From NCBI RefSeq assembly GCF_003667825.1, contig NZ_CP033043.1:3784001-3848000 (forward strand): 64,000 bases of DNA. The letters run 5' to 3'. Below the pieces are notes generated by a model that saw nothing but the letters and a program-made list of their open reading frames with translations, did not search any database and was not told the DNA's origin. Position 1 is the stretch's first letter, and each line of letters starts with the position of its first letter. Below are positions 52,197 to 60,572 of this stretch, piece after piece. The DNA comes from Metabacillus litoralis (GTDB lineage: Bacteria > Bacillota > Bacilli > Bacillales > Bacillaceae). The position numbers and the translations under genes were made by a program.

Positions 52197-53828
52197 ATGC
52201 TTGGTCGGGAACTTAGTAAAGAATTTGTACTTGGTGCCGGTGAACAGATTAAACAGTTGCTTTCTCCTCAGGATGAGCATGATCGTAATGTCGTGAAAAA
52301 AGGACTCATTTTATATCGTCAAGGTAGTATTTATAATGTGAGCACAACAAGTCACACTGTTTCTGCAAAAGTCCAGGATGTCACGAGTGTTCAGGTTGAG
52401 CTTGATTTGGATGATTTTGTGATGAGCACGTGTACGTGTCCGGCTCCTTCAATTTGTCGGCACCGTATAGCAGCCTTTCTATATGTATATGCAAGTGTTG
52501 ACCGAGTCGGTACATTCGTTGATCTTTGGAAAGAAGAAAAACCGATCGATGACGTGTTAAAGCATGTACAAAAAGCAAGCTCACTTTTAAAGCCTGAAAA
52601 GGAGTATGAAGATTCCTCCCTTGCAAGCTGGATTGCGTTTTTTGATCGTGAGTTTGAGAGCTGGTATGAACAGGTTTCTTCTCCTAATCAGCTTTTCCAA
52701 AGTCTTTTTCATCATTATTATTCGGCCCTGAAAAAGAAGGCGCCTAAGTCTCCTGAGATGAAACAGTTTTTTATCGTTCAGGCATCTGTGACGGTTTTTA
52801 TAAAAATCTTGCAGCTTATTAATGAGACGAAGCCAACGGACTATATGTTACAACATATTATTTATCCTTATATTGATCAGCTTTCCGATAATGTGGCAAT
52901 CGCAATTTCTGAGATGAAGCGCTATGCCTTGCCGTTTGCCCTTGATCCGCTATTAGTGGACAGTGTTGAGCGCTTCCGTGAGCTATTGTTCACGAGCAAG
53001 CACTATCAATATGAACGTTCGAATTTGTATCAGCTGCTATGGATTGAGCTATTGCGTCGCGATAAGTTTATAAATATTGAGCGAGAATGGCTTGAGGAGC
53101 ATCTTGAAGATGAAAAGAATAAAGAGCCTTCGTATGCGGTGGAAATGGAAACAGCACTCATGCATATGGATTTTCTTCAATCACGTGATGAACACATTTT
53201 TGAAACGATGAAAAAGCTCACACCAGCTGCACTGCCGTTTACCTTTCATTGGGTTGAGGACATCATGAAAAAGAAAAACTGGAAGCGCATGTCTGCCTGG
53301 ATGTCTTATATGATGGACAATTCAACCGAATACATAAACAGTGATCTTCCTTTTGAAGAAAAACGACAAGTTGTCCGCTATATGATGCAGCTTATTAAGC
53401 AATACTCAAAAGCTACGAATGATGAAAAGCTGTTTGAACGTGCATGTCGTAACATGCTTCCGTTGAGCTATGCGGAATATCATGATTTTCTTTTAGATAA
53501 AGAGCAGTATCGCACGTGGATTGAACTGCAGACGTTGTTAGGCTTTTCAATAGAAGAAATGGATACTTATGTGTTAAAAGATATTGAAAAAAGTGAGCCG
53601 GGTGTCCTTTTGCCTCTTTATGTTAAAACGGTTAAGCATGAAATCAGTATGAAGACCCGTGAAAATTATAAAATGGCTGTGCGCTATTTAAAGAGAATGA
53701 AAGCTCAGTACAAAAAGCTGAAGCGCGAGGAAGTATGGGAAAATTATATTCTGCAGCTATCAGATGAACATAAACGACTACGTGCATTTCAGGAAGAATT
53801 GAAGAAAGGGAAGCTGATCCATGATTAA
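52197..53828 (+). CDS. ywqB: SWIM zinc-finger protein YwqB, 543 aa
   Basis: ATG 52197 follows AAAGGAG by eight bases; an upstream frame to 52179 overlaps that site. The SWIM motif is STCTCPAPSICRHR with C79, C81, C87 and H89, near the N-terminus in the usual position. The rest is a large helical region. It overlaps the SNF2 helicase gene by eight bases, the same order as ywqB-ywqA in Bacillus subtilis. The two are thought to act together on DNA, with the SWIM protein as partner; the exact role is unknown. Confidence 0.9.
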   Translation: MLGRELSKEFVLGAGEQIKQLLSPQDEHDRNVVKKGLILYRQGSIYNVSTTSHTVSAKVQDVTSVQVELDLDDFVMSTCTCPAPSICRHRIAAFLYVYASVDRVGTFVDLWKEEKPIDDVLKHVQKASSLLKPEKEYEDSSLASWIAFFDREFESWYEQVSSPNQLFQSLFHHYYSALKKKAPKSPEMKQFFIVQASVTVFIKILQLINETKPTDYMLQHIIYPYIDQLSDNVAIAISEMKRYALPFALDPLLVDSVERFRELLFTSKHYQYERSNLYQLLWIELLRRDKFINIEREWLEEHLEDEKNKEPSYAVEMETALMHMDFLQSRDEHIFETMKKLTPAALPFTFHWVEDIMKKKNWKRMSAWMSYMMDNSTEYINSDLPFEEKRQVVRYMMQLIKQYSKATNDEKLFERACRNMLPLSYAEYHDFLLDKEQYRTWIELQTLLGFSIEEMDTYVLKDIEKSEPGVLLPLYVKTVKHEISMKTRENYKMAVRYLKRMKAQYKKLKREEVWENYILQLSDEHKRLRAFQEELKKGKLIHD

Positions 53829-56580
53829 TACTGTCAATATTGTCTTGCATGCAGAGCAAATCGAAAACAATTCTTTTTATGTTTACTGTACGTCTGCGAT
53901 AGACGCGCGTCCGCTTACAGTTGAAGAGTTTTCCCGCTATCTTTTCACCTGGCATGAGTCTTCTTTTTTTGGAACAAAATTAGAGGACATTAGCTATATC
54001 GGCTTGCCCGCTGTTCAGCTCTCAGCGTGGATGATGGTTGAGTTACTCGGGAAAGAAACGTACAACTCACTCGCGACGATTTCCTTGTCAGAAGATGCAG
54101 AGCGCCTTGTCCATGTGGCCCATACGATTTATGACAAGATTGCAAATGGTGAGTACGTGCCTGATTTTGAAGGCTGGAAGCAAGGTGTGACACGCTTCAA
54201 GGATGCTGGAAATGAACTTGAAGGCTTTGCATTAGATTGGTTTTCTGCAGCCATAACTGATTTGATCGAAAATGACCTGATTCTTCAGGATGCATGGGCA
54301 GATATTGTGAACACCTATCCGGTTTTAACAACGTTTCAAGGACATTTTATTGATGAAACAGATTTTCTTGAAAAAATCGGGTGGCATCACGATGATACCC
54401 CGTTTTCAGTTGGTCTTCGCCTGAATGAACCAGAAACAGATACTGATGATTGGCAGCTTGAGATTCTTTTGCGGAGTAAAACGGATGAAAACGACTTGGT
54501 TCATTATCAAGGCGAATTGCCGAGAAAATGGAAGCCTTACTTAAGCAAAATAGAACGAGAGCAGGAGCGCTTTTCAGAGGTTGTTCCATGGTTGAGCTTT
54601 CAAACTGGAACAACCTATGTGACCGAAGATGAAGCATGGTTATTTTTAACCGATGCGAGTGAGACGCTGATCAACATGGGCGTGGAGATTTTACTTCCAT
54701 CATGGTGGCAGGTTGTGAAGGATTCACAGCTTATGCTCAAGGCGAAGGTGTCATCATCACCTCGTGGGCAGTCGTTTGTTGGCATGAACTCACTGATTGA
54801 TTTTAACTGGCGCTTTTCTACGAATGGCGTGGAGATGAGTGAAGAGGAATTTCTGCAGCTCGTTTCACAGCAACGCCGTCTTGTGAACTTTAGAGGACAG
54901 TGGATTAAGCTTGATCCTGCCTTCATTAAACAAGTTCAGGCAATATTGAAAAAAGCCGATCGAGATGGCTTGCATTTGTCTGATATTCTTCATCAGGAGC
55001 TGAACGCAAAAGATCTTGATGAAGATCATGATGATGTCGTTGATGCGCGTGCGTTTGCTAATATTCAAATTGAATTGAATCAGCAGATGAGAGGCTTGCT
55101 TCGGAAGCTAACTGATACGGAGGAGCTGCCGTCACATGCGATACCTGAGGAGTTTCAAGGAACACTTCGTCCTTATCAGCAAAATGGTGTGGATTGGCTG
55201 TTATTTTTACGTAGTGTTGGCTTTGGTGCTTGTCTTGCAGATGATATGGGTCTTGGAAAAACGATTCAGATGATTGCTTATTTTTCTTATGTAAAAGCCA
55301 CGGAAAAGCCTGAGCATCCTGCGCTCATCATTGCGCCAACCTCAGTGCTTGGTAACTGGCAGAAGGAATTTGAAAAGTTTGCTCCACATTTGAATGTGAA
55401 GCTTCATTACGGCCCGAACCGTCCTAAGGAAGAGCAGTTTGCTCCTTCTCTAGAGAATTATGATGTGATTATTACTTCATACGGACTTTCTCATGCAGAT
55501 TATGAGGAAGTTTCAGCTGTTAAATGGAGTACGATTTGCTTAGATGAGGCGCAAAATATTAAAAATGCCCATACAAAGCAATCGCGGGCAATCCGTAAGC
55601 TGCGCGGGCAGCATCATATTGCCTTAACAGGAACACCGATGGAAAACCGCTTAACAGAGCTTTGGTCGATTTATGATTTCTTAAATCACGGCTACTTAGG
55701 TAGCTTGCATAGCTTTCATAAACGCTATGTTCTGCCGATTGAAAAAGATCGTGATGTGGAACAAATTGAACAGCTGCAACGCTATATTAAGCCATTTTTA
55801 TTAAGACGTACAAAACGAGATGAACAGGTTGCCTTGAATCTACCTGAGAAGCAGGAGCAGAAGGAATATATTCCGCTTTCTATTGAGCAGGCCTCGTTGT
55901 ATGAGCAGCTTGTGAAGGATACGTTTGAGCAGGTGAATTCCTTGGCTGGTATGCAGCGTAAGGCATTAATTTTAAAAATGCTAGGGAAATTGAAACAAAT
56001 CTGTAATCACCCTGCCCTGTATTTGAAGGAACAACAGCCAAAGCAGTTAGTTTCTCGTTCACATAAGATTGAAAAGCTTTTAGAGCTGACCACCCTGATT
56101 CGTGAGCAGCAGGAAAGCTGTTTGATTTTCACGCAATATATCGGCATGGGTGACATGATGAAAAAGCTGCTGGAAAAGGAATTTGGTGAAAAGGTGTTGT
56201 TTTTGAACGGAAGTGTGATGAAATCAGAGCGTGACCGAATGGTTGAATCGTTCCAAAACAAGGAATTTCCGATTTTAATTCTTTCATTGAAGGCCGGTGG
56301 AACGGGACTGAATTTAACTGCAGCCAACCATGTGATCCACTATGATCGCTGGTGGAATCCTGCCGTTGAAAATCAGGCAACAGACCGCGCCTACCGAATT
56401 GGTCAGGACCGCTTTGTTCATGTTCATAAACTCATTACGACCGGAACGATCGAAGAAAAAATTGATGAGATGCTAGAGAAAAAGCAATCTTTAAATGATG
56501 AAATTATTCAGAGTGAAAATTGGATTACGGAGCTTTCTTCTGATGAACTTGAGGAGCTCTTTACGTTATCGATGAGCTAG
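53821..56580 (+). CDS. ywqA: SNF2-family DNA helicase/translocase YwqA, 919 aa
   Basis: The SNF2 ATPase occupies the C-terminal half: Walker A LADDMGLGKT near residue 473, motif II LDEAQNIKN near 574, LTGTPMENRLTELW, and the second lobe CLIFTQY then GGTGLNLTAANHVIHYDRWW and QATDRAYRIGQ. The N-terminal ~450 residues form the bacterial SNF2-associated region. It is a double-stranded DNA translocase, not a strand separator. ATG 53821 overlaps ywqB by eight bases. A 32-residue basic peptide gene follows. Confidence 0.95.
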   Translation: MINTVNIVLHAEQIENNSFYVYCTSAIDARPLTVEEFSRYLFTWHESSFFGTKLEDISYIGLPAVQLSAWMMVELLGKETYNSLATISLSEDAERLVHVAHTIYDKIANGEYVPDFEGWKQGVTRFKDAGNELEGFALDWFSAAITDLIENDLILQDAWADIVNTYPVLTTFQGHFIDETDFLEKIGWHHDDTPFSVGLRLNEPETDTDDWQLEILLRSKTDENDLVHYQGELPRKWKPYLSKIEREQERFSEVVPWLSFQTGTTYVTEDEAWLFLTDASETLINMGVEILLPSWWQVVKDSQLMLKAKVSSSPRGQSFVGMNSLIDFNWRFSTNGVEMSEEEFLQLVSQQRRLVNFRGQWIKLDPAFIKQVQAILKKADRDGLHLSDILHQELNAKDLDEDHDDVVDARAFANIQIELNQQMRGLLRKLTDTEELPSHAIPEEFQGTLRPYQQNGVDWLLFLRSVGFGACLADDMGLGKTIQMIAYFSYVKATEKPEHPALIIAPTSVLGNWQKEFEKFAPHLNVKLHYGPNRPKEEQFAPSLENYDVIITSYGLSHADYEEVSAVKWSTICLDEAQNIKNAHTKQSRAIRKLRGQHHIALTGTPMENRLTELWSIYDFLNHGYLGSLHSFHKRYVLPIEKDRDVEQIEQLQRYIKPFLLRRTKRDEQVALNLPEKQEQKEYIPLSIEQASLYEQLVKDTFEQVNSLAGMQRKALILKMLGKLKQICNHPALYLKEQQPKQLVSRSHKIEKLLELTTLIREQQESCLIFTQYIGMGDMMKKLLEKEFGEKVLFLNGSVMKSERDRMVESFQNKEFPILILSLKAGGTGLNLTAANHVIHYDRWWNPAVENQATDRAYRIGQDRFVHVHKLITTGTIEEKIDEMLEKKQSLNDEIIQSENWITELSSDELEELFTLSMS

Positions 56581-56595
56581 GAAGGGGTTTTTCTG

Positions 56596-56694
56596 ATGGC
56601 GACAAAGCAAAAAAGCAAGAAGAAAAATGAAGAAAAAAAGGCCCCACAGTGGCAAAAGCTTGTAACATTAATTGAAAAGAAGGTTTCGAAGTAG
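56596..56694 (+). CDS. Small basic peptide, 32 aa
   Basis: ATG 56596 follows GAAGGGG, 15 bases after the ywqA stop. The product MATKQKSKKKNEEKKAPQWQ then KLVTLIEKKVSK is lysine-rich with a short amphipathic end. Its position within the operon and the ribosome site support a real gene. It may contact nucleic acid, but that is conjecture. Confidence 0.6.
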   Translation: MATKQKSKKKNEEKKAPQWQKLVTLIEKKVSK

Positions 56695-56726
56695 AGCGAC
56701 AGTTTTTTAGCTGTCGTTTTTTTTGT
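56695..56726 (+). terminator. Terminator of the ywqBA operon
   Basis: GCGACAG pairs with CTGTCGT and is followed by TTTTTTTT. Confidence 0.88.
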
Positions 56727-56728
56727 TT

Positions 56729-57115
56729 TTATAGTTCGAGCTGCTTTTCAATGTAGTTTAGCTTTGTGTCGTGGATGCCTGTTTTTGAACTTAAGTAGTC
56801 AACGTCCGTTTTTACACGGTTCAGGTCTGAGGAGTGTATTTTAAATGCATCTCGATGCTGTTCTAATTCCTCTTCGACTTTTTCGAAGTGACTTCTTGAT
56901 TCTGTTGCAAGGTTATTAAGGTTCTCTTCTAATGCCGATTGCCTGCGTTCTAATCGAACTAAACCAGTTTTCACATCTTTCATTTCATTTGTCAGGTTGT
57001 TTAACTTTCCGTCAACCTCATTAAATCTTTTATCAATTTGTTCGAATCTTTGATTTATCTCTTCAAACTTCTTATCAATATGATTCATAAACGATCTTAA
57101 TAGCTCTTCCATCAT
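56729..57115 (-). CDS. Coiled-coil protein, 128 aa
   Basis: ATG 57115 follows GGAGG by five bases (57112 is also possible). One long charged helix with heptads: HIDKKFEEINQRFEQIDKRF then NEVDGKLNNLTNEMKDVKTG. Soluble, no membrane segment. Similar in size and form to the protein encoded at 43409-43792, though the sequences differ. Function unknown; it may be structural or an accessory to an unlinked complex. Confidence 0.75.
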   Translation of the reverse strand: MMEELLRSFMNHIDKKFEEINQRFEQIDKRFNEVDGKLNNLTNEMKDVKTGLVRLERRQSALEENLNNLATESRSHFEKVEEELEQHRDAFKIHSSDLNRVKTDVDYLSSKTGIHDTKLNYIEKQLEL

Positions 57116-57151
57116 TTTCACCTCCTCTTATTTATTATATCATCTAATTTA

Positions 57152-57184
57152 TAAAGGCTGATTGCTGAGCAACCAGCCTTTATT
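57152..57184 (-). terminator. Terminator of the lipoprotein gene ending at 57185
   Basis: AAAGGCTGGTTGC pairs with GCAATCAGCCTTT with one G-T pair on the minus strand. Confidence 0.75.
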
Positions 57185-58054
57185 TTACATATCCATTTCA
57201 ACCGCGTTATCAATAACCTCTTGAGGTACTTTCACTTCTTCAATTGTATTAAAATCGCTGTATTTCCCTTTCATGTTTTGCTTCATTTTAAGTGTCTCGC
57301 CTTCAGCGGTAATTTCCATATCCATTATTGTATTTAAGCTAGTTGGGTAGTATGTTTCTTTATCAATAAGTATTTCATACGTTACTTTATTGATTTTCAT
57401 GTTATTAAACATGTCTTCACCTGCAGATAATTCTTCTGGAAATGTTTCTTTAACTGTTTCTTTTATGAATTCTGTAAATTTATCACCAGAAGCATTTAAT
57501 TTGAGAATATAATTTTGTTCATCTTGTTCAAAAGAGAAATCATCAACAAATTGCTGAAGTTTTTTGATTTCTTCTGCTGGGTTTGTTTGTTGATTCGATA
57601 ACTGCATAAGCTGATCAGACATTTCCTTCGGGAATTTCATCCACTGGTTTGCAGCTGGATCTAATATATAAATTCCATCGGCAGAAAAATATGTTTCAGT
57701 CGATAATGCATTGTCTGCTCCAACATCATTCATTTTCATATCCATCTTTTGATATAAAGTCATTGGCTCTGTCACGACCTTCATATCAATTGCCGACTCC
57801 ATATTAATGGCTTCTGTTTGTCCTGGGACAGTCATTTCTTGCTTCATATCCATTTGAACAGCAAAGCTCTTCATTTCTTCCGAAGCTTCCATTGAATTTG
57901 TCATAACCTGTTCGAGGGTTAGCTCTGATATATTTTCTTTTTTATTTTCTTCTTCTGTCTTTGAACTTTCATTTACTGTTGTAGCAGTCTGATTACATGC
58001 TGCAAGTATAAACACTAGCATGGCTGAAAACAGTACTGATAACGTTTTTTTCAA
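57185..58054 (-). CDS. DUF6612/LppX-like lipoprotein, 289 aa
   Basis: TTG 58054 lies eight bases after AAGGAG; the longer frame to 58171 has no ribosome site. The signal peptide ends VFILAAC with the lipidated cysteine. The mature region (LEQVMTNSMEASEEMKSFAV, then SAIDMKVVTEPMTLYQKMDM) has the long curved-sheet pattern of DUF6612 and LppX-like lipid-binding lipoproteins. It is anchored outside the membrane. Role is inferred from the fold family; ligand unknown. Confidence 0.8.
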   Translation of the reverse strand: MKKTLSVLFSAMLVFILAACNQTATTVNESSKTEEENKKENISELTLEQVMTNSMEASEEMKSFAVQMDMKQEMTVPGQTEAINMESAIDMKVVTEPMTLYQKMDMKMNDVGADNALSTETYFSADGIYILDPAANQWMKFPKEMSDQLMQLSNQQTNPAEEIKKLQQFVDDFSFEQDEQNYILKLNASGDKFTEFIKETVKETFPEELSAGEDMFNNMKINKVTYEILIDKETYYPTSLNTIMDMEITAEGETLKMKQNMKGKYSDFNTIEEVKVPQEVIDNAVEMDM

Positions 58055-58233
58055 TTGGCACACTCCTTCTTCCCTTTTGTATGTAATACGTGTGAGTTTC
58101 CAGTAAGTTTCATATTTTACCAGAAATTCCAAATCAAGTGTAATGATACTCGATATAAAAAAGGAATTCACGCTACAATATAACTAGTTTTCTATAAAGG
58201 TAGAAACTCCTAGAAATTTCACAGCTCGATATG

Positions 58234-58271
58234 TAAAAAATCGGCTGATCACCTCACAGCAATCAGCCTTC
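58234..58271 (-). terminator. Terminator after ssbB
   Basis: On the minus strand GGCTGAT pairs with ATCAGCC and is followed by GATTTTTT. Confidence 0.8.
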
Positions 58272-58329
58272 AAAATGTGGAATTAAGGGGATACCATTGA
58301 TTCTTTCTCATGAAGAGAACGAGGGAAAT

Positions 58330-58677
58330 TTAAGATTCTTGCTCAACTAGTTCACGTGGCTTGCTACTCATAAAGCGAACAGAGTCAGCAACAACTTCTG
58401 TAACATACACACGGGTTTTTTCAGCATTTTCATAGCTGCGTGTTTGGAGGCGACCTGTGACTCCTACGATTGAACCTTTGCGGCAGTAGTTAGCCGTATT
58501 CTCAGCAGTTCGTCTCCATACCGTACAATTTACAAAATCTGTTTCAATTTCTCCAGCTGCATTTCGGAAACTTCGGCTAACCGCAAGTGTAATGTTTGCA
58601 ACTGGTGCTCCATCTGCTGTGTACCGAATTTCGGGATCTTTTGTTAATCTTCCAACCAAAATGATTTGATTGATCAC
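58330..58677 (-). CDS. ssbB: Single-stranded DNA-binding protein SsbB, 115 aa
   Basis: A complete OB fold ([55 protein letters not shown]) without the long acidic C-terminal tail of housekeeping SSB. Length and the nearby ywpF match SsbB (YwpH) of Bacillus subtilis, which protects incoming DNA during transformation. ATG 58677 follows AAAGGAGG. A ComK-type site lies 100 bp upstream, consistent with competence control. Confidence 0.9.
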   Translation of the reverse strand: MINQIILVGRLTKDPEIRYTADGAPVANITLAVSRSFRNAAGEIETDFVNCTVWRRTAENTANYCRKGSIVGVTGRLQTRSYENAEKTRVYVTEVVADSVRFMSSKPRELVEQES

Positions 58678-58777
58678 TTCATTCCTCCTTTCCTCTTTTG
58701 TACAAGCTTATTGTATTCGATTGTTCAGGATTGGAAAAATGAGTAAATTTGTTTTTTTGAAATGGTATTGTGCTATG

Positions 58778-58811
58778 AAACTGATTTTTTCTAATAAGGA
58801 AATACCTTTTT
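58778..58811 (-). promoter_or_regulatory. Probable ComK box upstream of ssbB
   Basis: Two AT-boxes, AAAC-N5-TTTT (58778-58790) and GAAA-N5-TTTT (58799-58811), are separated by eight bases, one of the known K-box spacings. Each box has one mismatch to AAAA-N5-TTTT. Confidence 0.6.
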
Positions 58812-58861
58812 TAAATAGGTTTTTTCCTAATACAACAAAATTCAACAATTTTCTAGTTTTT

Positions 58862-59269
58862 TTAATAAAGTTGGTCTGTTAATCGTTGTAGGGAATTCGT
58901 TACATATGAAAAATGATTTTCGCCAGTGAAGCTTACACTTTGAAGAATGTGTTGAAAGGATTGAGATTGAATAATTTCTTCGTGAAGAGGTGCGTCAATA
59001 TAGTGTTTTTCATCCTCATTCCAGATAAAATACTGAATGGATAAGTTACTCTTTTCTAATTGAAAAATGATGCGTAGAATGCTATTCAGATTCTGCTCTA
59101 AATAACGAATATCAACTGTAGCGTGAACAGGCACTCGAAAATGATGATAATTCGTTGTACCTACTTCTTGATCTCCTACTCTAAGAATAACTAAATTTCC
59201 ATCGGTACTTTCTCCAACCCTTTGTGAATCTTTTTCTAAATAAATTGATTTCAGCCTAAATTCGACCAT
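58862..59269 (-). CDS. Conserved hypothetical protein (ywpG position), 135 aa
   Basis: ATG 59269 follows GAGAGG by seven bases; a TTG at 59287 is upstream of that site. The sequence MVEFRLKSIYLEKDSQRVGE with HHFRVPVHATVDIRYLEQNL is soluble and beta-rich at the start. It lies between ssbB and ywpF, where Bacillus subtilis has ywpG; homology is suggested by position only. No motif assigns a function. The upstream gap to 59552 carries twin operators for the XRE gene. Confidence 0.7.
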   Translation of the reverse strand: MVEFRLKSIYLEKDSQRVGESTDGNLVILRVGDQEVGTTNYHHFRVPVHATVDIRYLEQNLNSILRIIFQLEKSNLSIQYFIWNEDEKHYIDAPLHEEIIQSQSFQHILQSVSFTGENHFSYVTNSLQRLTDQLY

Positions 59270-59447
59270 TTCATGACCTCTCTTCAATTATTATCACTGT
59301 AAGTATATTCCAATTTATCTCATTTCAAAATTTAACTATTTTTCATTTTTCGCTAAATTTGACGAAATATCGGGAAAAAGATAGATTCTTCTCTTTCTTT
59401 CGTTGTATTTTACGTATTCTCTTAAATTAGGTCGAATTATCTATTTT

Positions 59448-59491
59448 TGTACAGTATTAGAACATCACTCAATTTGTTCTGTATTAGAACA
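59448..59491. promoter_or_regulatory. Twin operator sites for the XRE regulator
   Basis: TGTTCTGTATTAGAACA (59475-59491) is a perfect inverted repeat TGTTCT/AGAACA, and TGTACAGTATTAGAACA (59448-59464) is a related half-site copy 27 bp away. They precede the XRE gene and are probable autoregulatory sites. Confidence 0.7.
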
Positions 59492-59552
59492 TATCTTGTC
59501 CCTATTCTCCTTTACGATAACAGTAAACTTGGAGAAGGGAAATGTTGGTTAC

Positions 59553-59963
59553 ATGAGAGAATTAGAGAAATTCCAAATGAATCTAAGATTTTATCGTGAA
59601 CAAAATGGTTGGTCACAGGAGCAATTAGCCGAAAAAATCAGCGTATCCCGACCAGTTATTACCCGCCTTGAAACAGGTGAGCAAGCCCCTGATCTATCTT
59701 ATTTAATATCGCTTAGCAATGCTTTTCAAGTGAGCATTGATCATCTGCTTGGACGCGATGAGCAGACAAATGAATACCTTTATGAAATGTATGGAAAATA
59801 TCAAGCTGAAGGCTCCGTTTCTCAGTTGATTGATTATTTAATAAAAAATCCTAAATTCACGCAAAGCCTGCAAGAACTTTTATTAGTGAAAACGAAAGAT
59901 CGAAAAGAAATTGAAGCCATCATTATGACCATCATTGAACGAGTTTCAAATGTATCGAAATAG
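59553..59963 (+). CDS. XRE-family transcriptional regulator, 136 aa
   Basis: ATG 59553 starts MRELEKFQMNLRFYREQNGW; the helix-turn-helix runs SQEQLAEKISVSRPVITRLE then TGEQAPDLSYLISLSNAFQV. A helical C-terminal region follows. The GGAGAAGGG ribosome site lies in front of a four-codon frame (ATG 59542, MLVT) whose TGA overlaps this ATG, suggesting coupled initiation. Twin palindromes lie 60-100 bp upstream. Targets other than itself are unknown; ywpF follows 77 bp downstream. Confidence 0.85.
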   Translation: MRELEKFQMNLRFYREQNGWSQEQLAEKISVSRPVITRLETGEQAPDLSYLISLSNAFQVSIDHLLGRDEQTNEYLYEMYGKYQAEGSVSQLIDYLIKNPKFTQSLQELLLVKTKDRKEIEAIIMTIIERVSNVSK

Positions 59964-60039
59964 ACCGTCCATCGGCTCATTCTGTTGTTTGTGATCTCTA
60001 TGGTATACTAAAAGAAAACGAGCTAGCGAGGATGATATC

Positions 60040-60363
60040 ATGAAAACGTTCAAGCTTGTCGGTCTACAGATTGAGGATACAGCAGTAACTGAAAACGGCG
60101 TAATTCCTTTGAAAGATGGTCTTGTAATTAACAAAGAAGATGGCGAAAACTCGTGGTTAATTGAAGCTTTAATTTCAAAAGAATGGTTACCTCTTTTTAA
60201 TGAGCACATGGAGCAACCAGATACACAACTGAAGGTGCTTGTTACAATCTCCAAAACAACCAATACACCTGCGCAAATATCTGCCAGTGTAAAGAACATC
60301 ACAGAATTGGATGAATCTATTTCTGTTTTGTTGGATGGACGGTTGCTGGCGAGGTCGGTTTAG
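60040..60363 (+). CDS. ywpF: YwpF family protein, 107 aa
   Basis: ATG 60040 follows GAGG by eight bases. MKTFKLVGLQIEDTAVTENG, the DGLVINKEDGENSWLIEALI block and the ISVLLDGRL end match the YwpF family of small cytoplasmic proteins found in Bacillaceae. Its position near ssbB and fabZ matches the B. subtilis ywp cluster. Function is unknown; relatives are linked to virulence or envelope traits in staphylococci. Confidence 0.85.
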   Translation: MKTFKLVGLQIEDTAVTENGVIPLKDGLVINKEDGENSWLIEALISKEWLPLFNEHMEQPDTQLKVLVTISKTTNTPAQISASVKNITELDESISVLLDGRLLARSV

Positions 60364-60394
60364 GGCGAGATGGCAGTCGGGGTGGGGTCCGGAG

Positions 60395-60456
60395 CGAGGT
60401 GCTTGGTGCCTGCGGGGTTGCATGGTGCCTGTCACTTCCCGAAGTTTGTCGAATGG
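60395..60456. repeat. Dispersed GTGACAGGCACC element, reverse orientation
   Basis: GGTGCCTGTCACTTCCCGAA followed by GTTTGTCGAA at 60427-60456 is the reverse complement of the 5322-5350 copy. A partial GGTGCCTGCGGGG copy precedes it at about 60405. Confidence 0.85.
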
Positions 60457-60482
60457 CTGCACATGGTTGTGCGGCTTTTTGT
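60451..60482 (+). terminator. Terminator of ywpF
   Basis: GGCTGCACA pairs with TGTGCGGC with a TGGT loop and a T-run; one arm lies within the dispersed element. Confidence 0.75.
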
Positions 60483-60533
60483 GTTTTTTGAAAGTGTATT
60501 TTACAGCAAATAATGATATCTTTCTTCATCGCA

Positions 60534-60566
60534 AAAAGCCCAGAACCGCACCTGGTTCTGGGCTCA
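60534..60566 (-). terminator. Terminator of cotJC
   Basis: On the minus strand GAGCCCAGAACC pairs with GGTTCTGGGCTTTTT across a 6-base loop. Confidence 0.92.
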
Positions 60567-60572
60567 ATTTTC

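Noticed and set aside
58799..58825. A third AT-box at 58813 as part of the ComK site
   Set aside because: It is only one base from the previous box, which is not a known ComK spacing.
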